A stretch of 64,000 bases of DNA from Parapedobacter sp035556095 (GCF_035556095.1 NZ_DATMFT010000018.1:1-64000); one strand, 5' to 3'. Shown: positions 49,915-59,197, counted from the first letter of the stretch. Made by a program: numbers and translations. Notes: generated by a model not told the origin, from the letters alone.

Positions 49915-51195
49915 ATGGCAACAAAAATTCCATTAGCAGAGCGGATGCGCCCCACGACGATTGCCGATTATGTAGGGCAACAACATATCATCGGCAAAGA
50001 CGCTGTGCTTTATCAAGCCATCCTACGGCAAAATATCCCTTCGATGATCTTGTGGGGCCCGCCGGGTGTGGGTAAAACAACACTCGCATCGATTATTTCA
50101 ACACAATTGAACCGCCCGTTTTTTAGCCTGAGCGCGATCAACTCGGGAGTGAAAGACGTACGTGAAGTCATCGATAAGGCTACACAACTCCGTAATTTCC
50201 AACAGGAGCAGCCAATCCTATTCATCGATGAGATCCACCGGTTTTCAAAGTCGCAACAAGACTCTCTCCTCGGCGCGGTTGAGCGTGGACTTGTAACCTT
50301 AATCGGGGCCACCACGGAAAACCCCTCTTTCGAAGTCATCTCTGCTTTGCTTTCGCGTTGCCAGGTGTATGTGTTAGAACATCTCACGGAAGCGGAGCTG
50401 GTGAGTTTAATAGACAAAGCGCTGAAAGAAGATGAATACCTCCGCGATTTACCTGTTACGATCAAGGAGCACGGGGCGCTGCTCAGGCTATCGGGTGGCG
50501 ATGCCCGCAAACTACTCAACATCCTTGAGTTGGTCGTTAACTCGGCCGGGGGCGATCCCCTCGAGATTACCAACGACCTGGTGCTTAAGCAGGTCCAGCA
50601 GAACATGGCGCGTTACGATAAGACGGGCGAGCAGCACTATGACATCATATCGGCTTTCATCAAATCGATTCGCGGCAGCGACCCCAACGCTGCGGTTTAC
50701 TGGCTGGCTCGCATGATTGAAGGTGGCGAAGATCCGTTGTTCATCGCACGTCGGCTGCTCATCCTCGCTTCGGAAGACGTCGGCAACGCCAACCCCAATG
50801 CATTGCTGCTGGCCAACAATTGCTTTCAGGCCGTTAATGTAATCGGTTGGCCGGAGTCGCGCATCATCCTTTCGCAAACCGTTACCTACTTGGCCTCCTC
50901 AGCCAAAAGCAACGCTTCTTACGAAGCCATCAATAAGGCCCAGGCATTGGTGCGAAAGACCGGTGATTTACCGGTACCACTACCGATACGAAACGCCCCA
51001 ACCAAACTGATGAAGCAATTGGATTATGGCAAAGATTACCAATATGCCCATGCCTATGAGGGAAACTTTGTCGACCAGGAATTTATGCCAGAAGGGTTAA
51101 GTGGCACCAAACTCTACGATCCCGGCAGGAACCCCGCCGAAGAGAAACTAAGGGAAAAGCTACGATCCAATTGGAAGGATAAATACGGATACTAG
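49915..51195 (+). CDS. rarA: replication-associated recombination protein A (MgsA/RarA)
   Basis: A 426-residue AAA+ ATPase that acts at stalled replication forks. The start MATKIPLAERMRPTTIADYVGQ is at ATG 49915; a TTG four codons upstream is rejected. Walker A is GPPGVGKTT (~45-53), Walker B LFIDEIHRF, sensor 1 GATTENPSFEV and the arginine finger region LLSRCQVYVL. The C-terminal tetramerisation domain (YDIISAFIKSIRGSDPNAAVYWLARMIEGGEDP) is complete. It overlaps the convergent gluQ by 36 bp. Confidence 0.97.
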   Translation: MATKIPLAERMRPTTIADYVGQQHIIGKDAVLYQAILRQNIPSMILWGPPGVGKTTLASIISTQLNRPFFSLSAINSGVKDVREVIDKATQLRNFQQEQPILFIDEIHRFSKSQQDSLLGAVERGLVTLIGATTENPSFEVISALLSRCQVYVLEHLTEAELVSLIDKALKEDEYLRDLPVTIKEHGALLRLSGGDARKLLNILELVVNSAGGDPLEITNDLVLKQVQQNMARYDKTGEQHYDIISAFIKSIRGSDPNAAVYWLARMIEGGEDPLFIARRLLILASEDVGNANPNALLLANNCFQAVNVIGWPESRIILSQTVTYLASSAKSNASYEAINKAQALVRKTGDLPVPLPIRNAPTKLMKQLDYGKDYQYAHAYEGNFVDQEFMPEGLSGTKLYDPGRNPAEEKLREKLRSNWKDKYGY

Positions 51196-52017
51196 TGGCA
51201 TGAGGTCTTCCCAGGTGGAAATCGGTCGTGGCAACCCCGCCATTTCGCCAATCGACCGGTAAATATCCGTTCTTGAATACGCTTTGTTGCGTAGGTAGCG
51301 GATGGAAGTAGCTCCCGCCGATTTGGATAGTTTTTCACCTGCCCCCGCTTTCAATAGCGCGTGGTGCACGAATGATGCTTCGCAAAAACGCTTATATCCC
51401 AATTCATTGGCCAAAAATAGCTGTGCCCTCGTCGAATCCCACAAATCCTGTCCCCGCACGACCAAGTCTACACCGAAGTGCACGTCGTCTACCAACGATG
51501 TCAGCTGGTAGGCCGGCATCCCATCTTTTTTTCGAACGATAAAATGGTTTACGTGCTCCGGAAGGTCGGCTTTATCCGTATCGATACGCCAACAGTAACC
51601 TTTGCCATCCAATGGCAGACCGCGATGCTTGCACCTCCCGGTGTATACACCACTGGGATGGTGACGCTGTACCAACGTGCGCGAACAATCGCAGGCATAA
51701 ACTGCGCCCTGTGTGCGCAATTGCTCCAACGCATTCCGATATAATCCCAAACGATGCACTTGCGAATAGGTTGCCTCGTATGCATCATAATCCATTGGCC
51801 CTTCATCCCAAGCTATCCCAAGGTAGGTTAAGGTATCGAAGATATCTGCCACATAATCTGCCCGTACCCTTTCGCGGTCGAGGTCATCGATGCGTAGCAT
51901 AATTCGGGCTCCCGATTGCCGGGCCAGCACCGCAGTAATTGCGAATGACAACACATTGCCCAAATGCAGATAGCCACTGGGTGTGGGAGCAATACGCGTA
52001 CGCAAAAACTGTTGCAT
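51160..52017 (-). CDS. gluQ: glutamyl-Q tRNA(Asp) synthetase
   Basis: Attaches glutamate to queuosine at position 34 of tRNA(Asp). It has 285 residues, the short form lacking the anticodon-binding domain of GltX. The HIGH-like TPSGYLHLGN (residues ~12-21), the zinc-binding YACDC...VYTGRC (~107-131) and the KLSKS motif in GEKLSKSAGATSI are all visible. The zinc motif separates it from GltX. Its 3' end overlaps rarA by 36 bp and a -7 box lies 4 bases before the ATG. Confidence 0.95.
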   Translation of the reverse strand: MQQFLRTRIAPTPSGYLHLGNVLSFAITAVLARQSGARIMLRIDDLDRERVRADYVADIFDTLTYLGIAWDEGPMDYDAYEATYSQVHRLGLYRNALEQLRTQGAVYACDCSRTLVQRHHPSGVYTGRCKHRGLPLDGKGYCWRIDTDKADLPEHVNHFIVRKKDGMPAYQLTSLVDDVHFGVDLVVRGQDLWDSTRAQLFLANELGYKRFCEASFVHHALLKAGAGEKLSKSAGATSIRYLRNKAYSRTDIYRSIGEMAGLPRPISTWEDLMPLVSVFILPIGS

Positions 52018-52021
52018 GGTG

Positions 52022-52029
52022 CAAAATTA
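52022..52029 (-). promoter_or_regulatory. -7 box of gluQ
   Basis: TAATTTTG on the minus strand fits TAnnTTTG, four bases before the ATG. A leaderless mRNA is suggested. Confidence 0.45.
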
Positions 52030-52228
52030 GGGATTTCATCTATTTTTTATTTATTGGCTGATGAGCGCTTAGTTTCTTTTTTTATTCACGTGCAACATTT
52101 CTCCCCGACCTGCGTCTATTAGAATCAATGTGTGTTTGTGAATCACTGGATAGCTGGCCGCTCCCCGCGGTCCGGCTTCCAGGCGATTCCGTTTGGACAA
52201 CGGCCATCGGCTGGCCACACCAGTGGCA

Positions 52229-53143
52229 TCAATGGTTGGATAACCAGTCTAAGAAATGATCGAACCACTTATCCGTTGTCGTTTTATTGTTGAGACCGAA
52301 ACCATGCCCACCTTCGGGATAAGTGAGGAGCTTAACGGCAATACCATGCCGCTGGAGTGCCGCCACGTACGCTTCGCTGTTGGCAATGGGCACCGCCTGA
52401 TCATCTTCGGCATGGACCAGAAAAGCCGGGGGCGTGTCGGCCGTCACCTGAAGTTCGTTTGAAAACAGCGTCACATCATCCGTGCTGGGGTTGCTACCCA
52501 ACAGGTTGGTCCGAGACCCACCGTGGGTCAATTGCGTTTGCAAGCTGATGACTGGATAGACCAGCAATGAGAAATCGGGGCGTAGGGAGGTATGTTGCGG
52601 ATTGGCAATTAACGCATCGCTATAATGAGTGGACAGAGTGGCTGCCAAGTGGCCACCTGCCGAAAACCCAGCAATACCGATCTGGTTTTCGGCTATCCCC
52701 CATTCGGAAGCCCGCTCGCGCACCAGCTGGATGGCCCGCTGCGCATCCTGCAAGGGGCCAATGCGCTTATCCACCATGATCTCATCCTTCGGCAGCCGGT
52801 ACTTGAGCACGAATGCACTGATGCCTTTCGCAGCAAGCAGTTTGGCTACATCAAGTCCTTCATGAGAAATGGCCAATATGGCGTACCCGCCGCCGGGGCA
52901 GATAATGACTGCTTTCCCTGTATTGACCACGTCTTTTGGTGGAAAATAGGCTATCAGCGTGGGGTTGGTCACCCCTGTTACGCGCGTAATGCCGTTATCG
53001 TCGGTGGTTTGCACATAGTCCATTGAAAAGGCTTTGCTATTGGGCACTTCCATGTCATACAGCGCCATCTCTTTTTGGCTATATGCAACCAATGTGCTCA
53101 TCGTTAACAAGGTTACACAACAAATCCATTTTACGTATTGCAT
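52229..53143 (-). CDS. secreted alpha/beta hydrolase (esterase)
   Basis: A 304-residue exported hydrolase (signal peptide about 1-22, ends LVAYSQ). The catalytic triad can be placed: Ser in GIAGFSAGGHLAAT (about 158), Asp in HAEDDQAVPI (about 242), His in PEGGHGFGL (about 285). VIICPGGGYAILA before it is the oxyanion-hole segment of acetyl-xylan-esterase-like and carbohydrate esterases. It may deacetylate plant polysaccharides, but it is not near glycoside hydrolases. It is downstream of the alanine dehydrogenase-like gene by 10 bp. Confidence 0.88.
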   Translation of the reverse strand: MQYVKWICCVTLLTMSTLVAYSQKEMALYDMEVPNSKAFSMDYVQTTDDNGITRVTGVTNPTLIAYFPPKDVVNTGKAVIICPGGGYAILAISHEGLDVAKLLAAKGISAFVLKYRLPKDEIMVDKRIGPLQDAQRAIQLVRERASEWGIAENQIGIAGFSAGGHLAATLSTHYSDALIANPQHTSLRPDFSLLVYPVISLQTQLTHGGSRTNLLGSNPSTDDVTLFSNELQVTADTPPAFLVHAEDDQAVPIANSEAYVAALQRHGIAVKLLTYPEGGHGFGLNNKTTTDKWFDHFLDWLSNH

Positions 53144-53153
53144 TGGCTTTCAT

Positions 53154-54365
53154 TTAGTGGTTGGATACGACCAGCAGGTCAAGATCCTTGGGGGTCAAAT
53201 TAAACTTGTTGGCCATATCCTTGTTGGTGAGGTGTCCCTGGTATAGGTAGATGGCATTTCGTACACCGGGTTTGGCCCAGATGAGGTTCATGATGCCTCC
53301 CATTTCACCGATATCCAATAATATGGGTGTGAAAATGTTGGTTAACGCATAAGTTGCTGTCCGCGCCACACGCGACGCCACGTTGGGCACACAGTAATGG
53401 ATCACCTCGTACTTTCGAAACACCGGCGATTCGTGGTTGGTGATCTCCGACGTCTCGAAACACCCCCCTTGGTCGATACTGATATCTATCAACACCGAAT
53501 TTGGTTTCATCCTCGACACCGTTTCTTCGCTGATGATGCACGGGCTGCGGCCATGGGTTGCCCTTATGGCGCCGATTACCACGTCACAGCCAATTACTGC
53601 CTTGCGAAGCACGATGGGCTGCACCACAGATGTAAATACACGGCTTCCTACATTATTCTGTAAACGGCGTAAGCGGTAGACCGAACTATCGAATACTTTT
53701 ACCTGTGCACCCAACGCGATGGCGGTTCGGGCAGCAAATTCACCTACCGTACCGGCACCCAGGATTACCATCTCCGTGGGCGGCACGCCGGTAACCCCAC
53801 CCAGCATCAACCCTTTCCCGTCGAAAACATTGCTCAGGTATTCGGCAGCGATCAGCACGGATGTTGCGCCCACGATCTCACTCATGGCACGCACCACGGT
53901 CAATGTGTTGCCCTCGTCACGCAAATACTCGTAGGAAAGCGCTGTGACTTTCTTCTTCATAAGCGCATGGAGCAGGTCGATACTCATCAATGACGGTTGC
54001 TGCGATGAAAGCAGTACCTGTCCGTTGCGCATCATAGCGACCTCTTCGAGGGTCGGTGGTGCTATTTTGATGATGATATCCGCTCGGTACACTTCCTCTT
54101 TGTCGTGCACAATGCGCGCGCCTTGTTCGCTGTAATGATGATCCAGAAAGTTGGCGGCGGCACCGGCACCGCTTTCTAGCACGACCTCATGGCCATATTC
54201 AACGAGCAATGCGACGGAGAGCGGCGTCAACGGGACGCGGTTCTCCTGGAAACTGATTTCTTTGGGTATGCCAATGTAAAGGCTGTCTTTCTTCTTTCCT
54301 GTTCCAAGCATCGCCTCCTGCGGTTGCAGCAACGCCTGACGCGCCAACTTCGATAGCTCACTCAT
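53154..54365 (-). CDS. ald: alanine dehydrogenase-like protein
   Basis: A 403-residue member of the alanine dehydrogenase/PntA family. The substrate domain begins GIPKEISFQENRVPLTP (about residues 32-48), the NAD-binding loop MVILGAGTVGEFAAR is near 200, and the catalytic Asp in VLIDISIDQGGCFETS (about 298). The stretch where alanine dehydrogenase has its catalytic His (LHLA) reads SSQQPSLM, with no histidine, so the activity may differ. It would convert alanine to pyruvate and ammonia. About 30 residues precede the usual start. Confidence 0.82.
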   Translation of the reverse strand: MSELSKLARQALLQPQEAMLGTGKKKDSLYIGIPKEISFQENRVPLTPLSVALLVEYGHEVVLESGAGAAANFLDHHYSEQGARIVHDKEEVYRADIIIKIAPPTLEEVAMMRNGQVLLSSQQPSLMSIDLLHALMKKKVTALSYEYLRDEGNTLTVVRAMSEIVGATSVLIAAEYLSNVFDGKGLMLGGVTGVPPTEMVILGAGTVGEFAARTAIALGAQVKVFDSSVYRLRRLQNNVGSRVFTSVVQPIVLRKAVIGCDVVIGAIRATHGRSPCIISEETVSRMKPNSVLIDISIDQGGCFETSEITNHESPVFRKYEVIHYCVPNVASRVARTATYALTNIFTPILLDIGEMGGIMNLIWAKPGVRNAIYLYQGHLTNKDMANKFNLTPKDLDLLVVSNH

Positions 54366-54508
54366 GATGCACTCACTTTATCAATAAAATTAGGGTTCAT
54401 CATGCGAAAATAATCAAACTTTTAATAAATTGAGGGTTAATTATGTAGGAATGAGCAAAATCAGGCGCCCAACTTGCTTGACGAGAACGACTTAAAATAT
54501 ACGTGCTC

Positions 54509-54538
54509 TTGTTTGATAATAGAAAATACCTATATTTG
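54509..54538 (+). promoter_or_regulatory. promoter of the CapD-type gene
   Basis: TTG (54509-54511), a 19-bp spacer and TATATTTG (54531-54538) form a full Bacteroidota promoter about 50 bp before the gene. The rest of the 226-bp gap shows nothing definite. Confidence 0.7.
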
Positions 54539-54591
54539 GAGCGCATTTATAGTATGGCGACATAAGTAACGCTACACGTTAATCACACTGG

Positions 54592-56523
54592 ATGTTTGAC
54601 AGATTCAATATTGTCCCCCGCTGGATTATCTTTACGCTAGACTTAGGCTGTAGTGCGATAGCATTATTTTTTGCCTACCTGCTATTAAACCGGTTTGCTT
54701 ATAACGCTATTAATTCTACCGATTTCAGTCGGACGCTACTGGTGGTTCTGGCCGTAAGCGCCCTGATATTTTACCGGCTGAAGATGTACGCCGGCATCGT
54801 TCGCTATACCAGCGCGTTAGACTCGGTACGTATCCTCTCGTCCGTGTCGCTATGCATAGCCGGGTTGTTTCTAGTCAACACCATCCTAATCGCACTCAAT
54901 CGACCACCATTAATGTCCAACAGTTTGTTGATTGCGTACGGTTTGATGAGCTTCCTGCTGCTGATTACCTATCGATCTACCGTAAAACTGTTTTTTCTTT
55001 ACATCAAAAACCTGAAATCTACGCGAAAACAAACGGTCATTTATGGCGCTGGCGATTTGGGCATTGCTGCCAAACGGACCCTTGATCACGATCATAACGC
55101 CGAAAATGTGGTTGTTGGTTTTATCGACGATAACTTACATAAAGTCGGAAAAATCATTGATGGTGTACATATTTATCATACCGACTATTTCGAACAGCTC
55201 ATCGTGCAGGGCAAAGTCGATGAGCTCATCATTTCCTCCCACAATATACCGATAGAGAAAAAAGCAAACATCGTCGACCTTTGTCTGGAGCGCAACATCA
55301 ACGTATTAACAATGCCTCCGGTACACCGACTGATCAATGGTGAGTTGACCCCCAATCAAATCCAGAAGTTGCGTATCGAAGATTTGCTTGAGCGTGAACC
55401 CATTAAAATAAACAATTTATCCATCCAGCAGCAACTTGCCGGCAAGCGGATATTGGTCACGGGAGCCGCAGGATCCATCGGCAGCGAAATTGCCCGGCAA
55501 TTGGGCAAATACAGCCCCCAAATGATTATTCTCAATGACCAAGCGGAAACCCCATTGCACGAGCTCCAATTAGAACTTGAAGATCTGCAGAAAAACCAGG
55601 TATACCACGCATTCATCGGGGATATACGCGACGAGGACCGGATGGAAGCGTTATTCAAAACATTCAAACCTCATTATGTATACCATGCAGCGGCGTACAA
55701 GCACGTGCCGATGATGGAAAACCACCCCGTGGAAGCGGTCCGTACCAATATCATGGGTACCCGATTAATCGCACGTTTGGCGGTGGCCCATGGGGCGGAA
55801 AATTTCGTGATGATATCTACAGACAAGGCGGTCAATCCCACCAATGTGATGGGCGCCTCCAAGCGTATCGCCGAAATCTATGTGCAAACCTATTTCAATT
55901 ACCTCTCACAAAAACGAGCCACATTCAATGGGAGCACTAAAAGTGCCAATACACGGTTTATCACTACCCGGTTTGGTAATGTGCTGGGTTCAAACGGCTC
56001 GGTGATTCCCCGATTTAAGGCTCAAATTGAAAAGGGTGGTCCGGTGACGGTTACCCACCCCGAAATCACACGGTATTTCATGACCATCCCCGAGGCCTGT
56101 CAATTGGTGTTGGAGGCCGGCTCGATGGGCAAAGGTGGAGAAATATATGTGTTCGATATGGGCAAGTCGGTGAAGATTGTCGAATTGGCAACCAAAATGA
56201 TTAAACTTTCGGGCCTCGTGCCGAATAAAGACATCTCCATCGAATACTCGGGACTTCGGCCCGGCGAGAAATTATATGAGGAATTACTCAACGACTTGGA
56301 GAATACCCTGCCTACTCATCACCACAAAATCATGGTGGCTAAAGTAAGGGAATATGATTTTGGGCATGTAGAGGCGCAAATCGCCGCACTGATCAACTTA
56401 ACAAAGAACCAAAACGAGCGAGAGATCGTTTTGAAAATGAAAGAGCTCGTTCCTGAATTCAAAAGTAATAACTCCGTTTACGAAGAACTCGACCAAAAAC
56501 ATAAAAATGGTATCGGTGTTTGA
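54592..56523 (+). CDS. membrane-bound nucleoside-diphosphate-sugar epimerase/dehydratase (CapD/WbpM type)
   Basis: A 643-residue protein. Four transmembrane helices (about residues 12-140) are followed by a CoA-binding-like Rossmann domain (VIYGAGDLGIAAKRTL, ~147-270) and the catalytic SDR domain (~290-590) with ILVTGAAGSIGSEIARQL, DKAVNPTNVMGASKRIAE (catalytic Lys) and FGNVLGSNGSVIP. Members are UDP-GlcNAc 4,6-dehydratases (PglF/WbpM) that start synthesis of rare amino sugars for glycans, O-antigen or protein glycosylation. No other glycan gene lies next to it in the window. Confidence 0.92.
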   Translation: MFDRFNIVPRWIIFTLDLGCSAIALFFAYLLLNRFAYNAINSTDFSRTLLVVLAVSALIFYRLKMYAGIVRYTSALDSVRILSSVSLCIAGLFLVNTILIALNRPPLMSNSLLIAYGLMSFLLLITYRSTVKLFFLYIKNLKSTRKQTVIYGAGDLGIAAKRTLDHDHNAENVVVGFIDDNLHKVGKIIDGVHIYHTDYFEQLIVQGKVDELIISSHNIPIEKKANIVDLCLERNINVLTMPPVHRLINGELTPNQIQKLRIEDLLEREPIKINNLSIQQQLAGKRILVTGAAGSIGSEIARQLGKYSPQMIILNDQAETPLHELQLELEDLQKNQVYHAFIGDIRDEDRMEALFKTFKPHYVYHAAAYKHVPMMENHPVEAVRTNIMGTRLIARLAVAHGAENFVMISTDKAVNPTNVMGASKRIAEIYVQTYFNYLSQKRATFNGSTKSANTRFITTRFGNVLGSNGSVIPRFKAQIEKGGPVTVTHPEITRYFMTIPEACQLVLEAGSMGKGGEIYVFDMGKSVKIVELATKMIKLSGLVPNKDISIEYSGLRPGEKLYEELLNDLENTLPTHHHKIMVAKVREYDFGHVEAQIAALINLTKNQNEREIVLKMKELVPEFKSNNSVYEELDQKHKNGIGV

Positions 56524-56543
56524 CTTACCCTTGTAAAAAGCAC

Positions 56544-56573
56544 TTGGATATAAGTTGTAAAAGTGTATTTTTG
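56544..56573 (+). promoter_or_regulatory. promoter of the TPR-ribH operon
   Basis: TTG (56544-56546), a 19-bp spacer and TATTTTTG (56566-56573) match the Bacteroidota consensus; transcription should start about 56579, 17 nt before the ATG. Confidence 0.75.
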
Positions 56574-56595
56574 CAGTCCGAATTTAAAAACAGAA

Positions 56596-57279
56596 ATGTC
56601 AAACAATCAAAAACATAAGGCAGCGGTATCGACCGGCGCAAAACATACGGCAGGCGGCAGTTTCATACAAGAAAACCAAAAGAGCTTGGTATTTATCATT
56701 GGTGGTATTGTCGTATTGGTGTTACTTTATATAGGCTACCAGCGCTTTTACCTCGCCCCGCGTGCGGAAACAGCCGCTAACCAGCTTTTCAAGGCAGAAA
56801 CGTACGCTACTATCGACTCCCTGCAGCAGCGTGCCATTGATGGCGATGGTTCATATCCCGGTTTTAAGGAAATAGCAACGGAATATGAAAACACCAAATC
56901 CGCAAACATTGCCAATGCCTATCTAGGTGGTCTTTACCTTCGTCAAGGCAATTATCAAGAAGCGATTAACGCGTTGGAAAAATATACCAATACGGGTAGT
57001 GTCATACTCGATCCGCTGGTTATCGGCCTGCTCGGCGATGCCTACTCCGAGTTGAAAGATTATAAAAAGGCTGCTTCATTCTACCAAAAAGCCGCGGAAA
57101 AAAATGCGAACGCATTTACCTCTCCACTATTGCTTAAAAAGTTAGGCTTGGTATATGAGGCGCAAAACGATTTTAAAAATGCGGTTGCTGCGTATAAGCG
57201 CATCCAATCTGATTATCCGGAAAGCCACGAGGCTACCGCTATTGAAAGTTACATCGCGCGGGCAGAAGCGCAATTGTAA
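56596..57279 (+). CDS. membrane-anchored TPR protein (YfgM-like)
   Basis: A 227-residue protein: ~35 cytoplasmic residues (MSNNQKHKAAVSTGAKHTAG), one transmembrane helix (about 32-53, LVFIIGGIVVLVLLYIGYQRF), then ~4 tetratricopeptide units (ANAYLGGLYLRQGNYQEAINAL, IGLLGDAYSELKDYKKAASFY, LLKKLGLVYEAQNDFKNAVAAY). The layout equals that of YfgM, an E. coli ancillary factor of the SecYEG translocon, which makes a chaperone-like role possible. It precedes ribH by 18 bp; a longer frame from 56563 overlaps the promoter and is rejected. Confidence 0.85.
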   Translation: MSNNQKHKAAVSTGAKHTAGGSFIQENQKSLVFIIGGIVVLVLLYIGYQRFYLAPRAETAANQLFKAETYATIDSLQQRAIDGDGSYPGFKEIATEYENTKSANIANAYLGGLYLRQGNYQEAINALEKYTNTGSVILDPLVIGLLGDAYSELKDYKKAASFYQKAAEKNANAFTSPLLLKKLGLVYEAQNDFKNAVAAYKRIQSDYPESHEATAIESYIARAEAQL

Positions 57280-57297
57280 CCTTTTGTTTGATCGGTT

Positions 57298-57801
57298 ATG
57301 GCAAGTCACCATAAAAATCTCTCAGATTTCTCCCATATCGAAGTCGCATCAGCTGCCCCGTACCGATTTGGCATTGTTGTTTCACAATGGAATGCCGAGG
57401 TGACCGGCCCACTGTTGGACGGTGCGTATGAGGCCTTGATAAAACATGGTGCAATTGATGACAATATCCAAATTGTCCACGTACCGGGTAGTTACGAGCT
57501 CACTGGTGGAGCAGACATTCTTTTCCGCAACCAGCAATTGGATGCGGTGATATGCCTTGGTTGTGTTATCCAAGGAGAAACCAAGCATTTCGATTTTATC
57601 TGCAGCGCTGTTGCCCACGGCATCACCCATGTTGCGCTGAAGCACAATAAACCAGCTATCTTCGGCGTTCTAACAACTGACACCCTGCAGCAAGCGCTGG
57701 ACAGGGCGGGTGGGAAACACGGCAACAAAGGTGAAGAGGCTGCTATCACTGCTATTCAGATGGCACAGTTAAGTGCCCGTGTGACCAGCAATAACAACTG
57801 A
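57298..57801 (+). CDS. ribH: 6,7-dimethyl-8-ribityllumazine synthase
   Basis: A 167-residue enzyme that condenses 5-amino-6-ribitylaminouracil with 3,4-dihydroxy-2-butanone phosphate in riboflavin synthesis, acting as a large shell-like oligomer in many bacteria. VVSQWNAEVTGPLLDGAYEAL (~24-44), VPGSYELTGGADIL and VICLGCVIQGETKHFDFIC (~87-105) with the catalytic His region are present. It follows the TPR gene in one operon and no other rib gene is in the window. Confidence 0.96.
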   Translation: MASHHKNLSDFSHIEVASAAPYRFGIVVSQWNAEVTGPLLDGAYEALIKHGAIDDNIQIVHVPGSYELTGGADILFRNQQLDAVICLGCVIQGETKHFDFICSAVAHGITHVALKHNKPAIFGVLTTDTLQQALDRAGGKHGNKGEEAAITAIQMAQLSARVTSNNN

Positions 57802-57806
57802 TCATC

Positions 57807-57929
57807 ATGAAAAGGATATTCATCATCGGCATCGCGTTATTTACGGTCGTTTCATTTTCATTGCAGTCCTGCTCACCGAAGACCTGCCCGGCCTACAATA
57901 CGTATCCGAAAACAAAACGGCTCCGGTAA
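57807..57929 (+). CDS. 40-residue lipoprotein
   Basis: ATG 57807, five bases after ribH, gives MKRIFIIGIALFTVVSFSLQ then SC, a lipobox with cysteine at 22, and an 18-residue tail SPKTCPAYNTYPKTKRLR. Tiny lipoproteins with a CPAY motif are found in Sphingobacteriaceae (recalled). The role is unknown. A second cysteine at 27 could make a disulphide. It probably shares the ribH transcript. Confidence 0.7.
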   Translation: MKRIFIIGIALFTVVSFSLQSCSPKTCPAYNTYPKTKRLR

Positions 57930-58021
57930 TTGTTACCTTCGGTCATATAAGTAATCTTATTTGCGGTCATTAATGCCTTCCGCATTTTCAGCTGCCACGT
58001 ATGTCTCGCTGAAAAACAAGA

Positions 58022-58789
58022 ATGATAAAGATGATGCAACGTGCTGTCAAATTCAAACTAAACCTACTTATTGCCTTATGGTGTAGCGTAACTGCCGTGA
58101 GCGGACAGGTTACGCCGTCGCCCACGGAAGACAACCTGGTGGATAAACTCTGGGAAGCCGTAGGAGGGCGGGAAAATTGGCAAAATGCCCGGTATTTTAT
58201 GTTCAGCTGCGCGGGGGGACACCGTTCCTTTGCGCAGGGTGAGCGGAAATACCTTTGGGACAAACAAACGGGAAATTGCCGTTTTGACGGCGTTACTACG
58301 GATGATGAAGTCATTACTGTGCTGTTCAATGTTGAAACGAGCACGGGTACAGTCTACATTAATAACGTAAAACTTGAAAACCCGCGCACTACGGACGATA
58401 TCATTACGGAAATCACCGAAGAGTTCAACAAAGATGCCCAGCTTCTATTCCTACCTACTATTTTAGAAGGGGACCAGGTTTCCTACCGCATAGCCGGCGA
58501 GAAACTGGTCGACTCCCAACGGTTTACGGTAGTCAGCCTCGAAAACAAACACACCAGCTTTGAGGCGGCCGTAACGGGTCAACTATACATCGATTCACAA
58601 ACGGGCCGGATACACCAGTGGTGGCCCAACGATGGAACCGATGGGTATTCCATTGGCAACTATAAAGCTATCGGCAGCGGTTTAATATTGCCCACCCGCT
58701 TCACCAGCAGTGATACAGCGACAAGCATCACCTACCCAATCGCCGCAGCATTGGTGCATATCGAGGGGCAGAAATTCAGTAAACCTTAG
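58022..58789 (+). CDS. exported protein of unknown function
   Basis: A 255-residue protein with a signal peptide (about 1-29, ends AVSGQ). The mature part starts DNLVDKLWEAVGGRENWQNARYFMFSCAGGHRSF and continues with alternating strands typical of LolA/DUF620-like beta-folds (GERKYLWDKQTGNCRFDG..., TGQLYIDSQTGRIHQWWPNDG...). I do not recognise a family with known activity. The 93 bp before it hold nothing definite. The stop overlaps the convergent S4 gene by 4 bp. Confidence 0.65.
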   Translation: MIKMMQRAVKFKLNLLIALWCSVTAVSGQVTPSPTEDNLVDKLWEAVGGRENWQNARYFMFSCAGGHRSFAQGERKYLWDKQTGNCRFDGVTTDDEVITVLFNVETSTGTVYINNVKLENPRTTDDIITEITEEFNKDAQLLFLPTILEGDQVSYRIAGEKLVDSQRFTVVSLENKHTSFEAAVTGQLYIDSQTGRIHQWWPNDGTDGYSIGNYKAIGSGLILPTRFTSSDTATSITYPIAAALVHIEGQKFSKP

Positions 58790-59184
58790 TCTTCGTCCCA
58801 CCAGTCGTTTTGCAAGCTATCGATTTCCCGACGGTCTTTTTTGGTGGGCCTACCTGCACCGCGGTCTCTTGTCGGCACCGATGCCCGACCCATCGATTTG
58901 TAGCTATAGGTCTCCTCCACCGGTGTAATGTCTTCGTAGAACGCAGCCGCGGTCTTGGCATCGACGCGTTTTTCGAGTAGGCCAGTAACCCGGAGTACTT
59001 TCTTTTCCAGCCCTTTCTGGATGTGATAGCTGTCACCCATCTTCACTACTGCTGAAGGCTTTACACTCCTCCCATCGAGTTTTACGCGGCCGGCCTTGCA
59101 TGCCTCCGTTGCCAAGCTCCGTGTCTTGAACACACGGATAGCCCACAGGTATTTGTCTACACGTAGTTTTTCCACTTCCGCCAT
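58786..59184 (-). CDS. S4 RNA-binding domain protein (Hsp15 family)
   Basis: A 132-residue protein from ATG 59184. Residues ~5-60 are an S4 domain (LRVDKYLWAIRVFKTRSLATEACKAGRVKLDGRSVKPS), followed by a basic and acidic tail. E. coli Hsp15 binds the 50S subunit carrying a peptidyl-tRNA after premature dissociation and helps recycle it. The longer start at 59202 would lie across the promoter box (59190-59197), so it is rejected. Confidence 0.9.
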   Translation of the reverse strand: MAEVEKLRVDKYLWAIRVFKTRSLATEACKAGRVKLDGRSVKPSAVVKMGDSYHIQKGLEKKVLRVTGLLEKRVDAKTAAAFYEDITPVEETYSYKSMGRASVPTRDRGAGRPTKKDRREIDSLQNDWWDED

Positions 59185-59189
59185 TACAG

Positions 59190-59197
59190 CAAACTTA
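59190..59197 (-). promoter_or_regulatory. -7 box of the S4 protein gene
   Basis: TAAGTTTG on the minus strand, five bases before the ATG at 59184. No -33 element was found. Confidence 0.45.
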
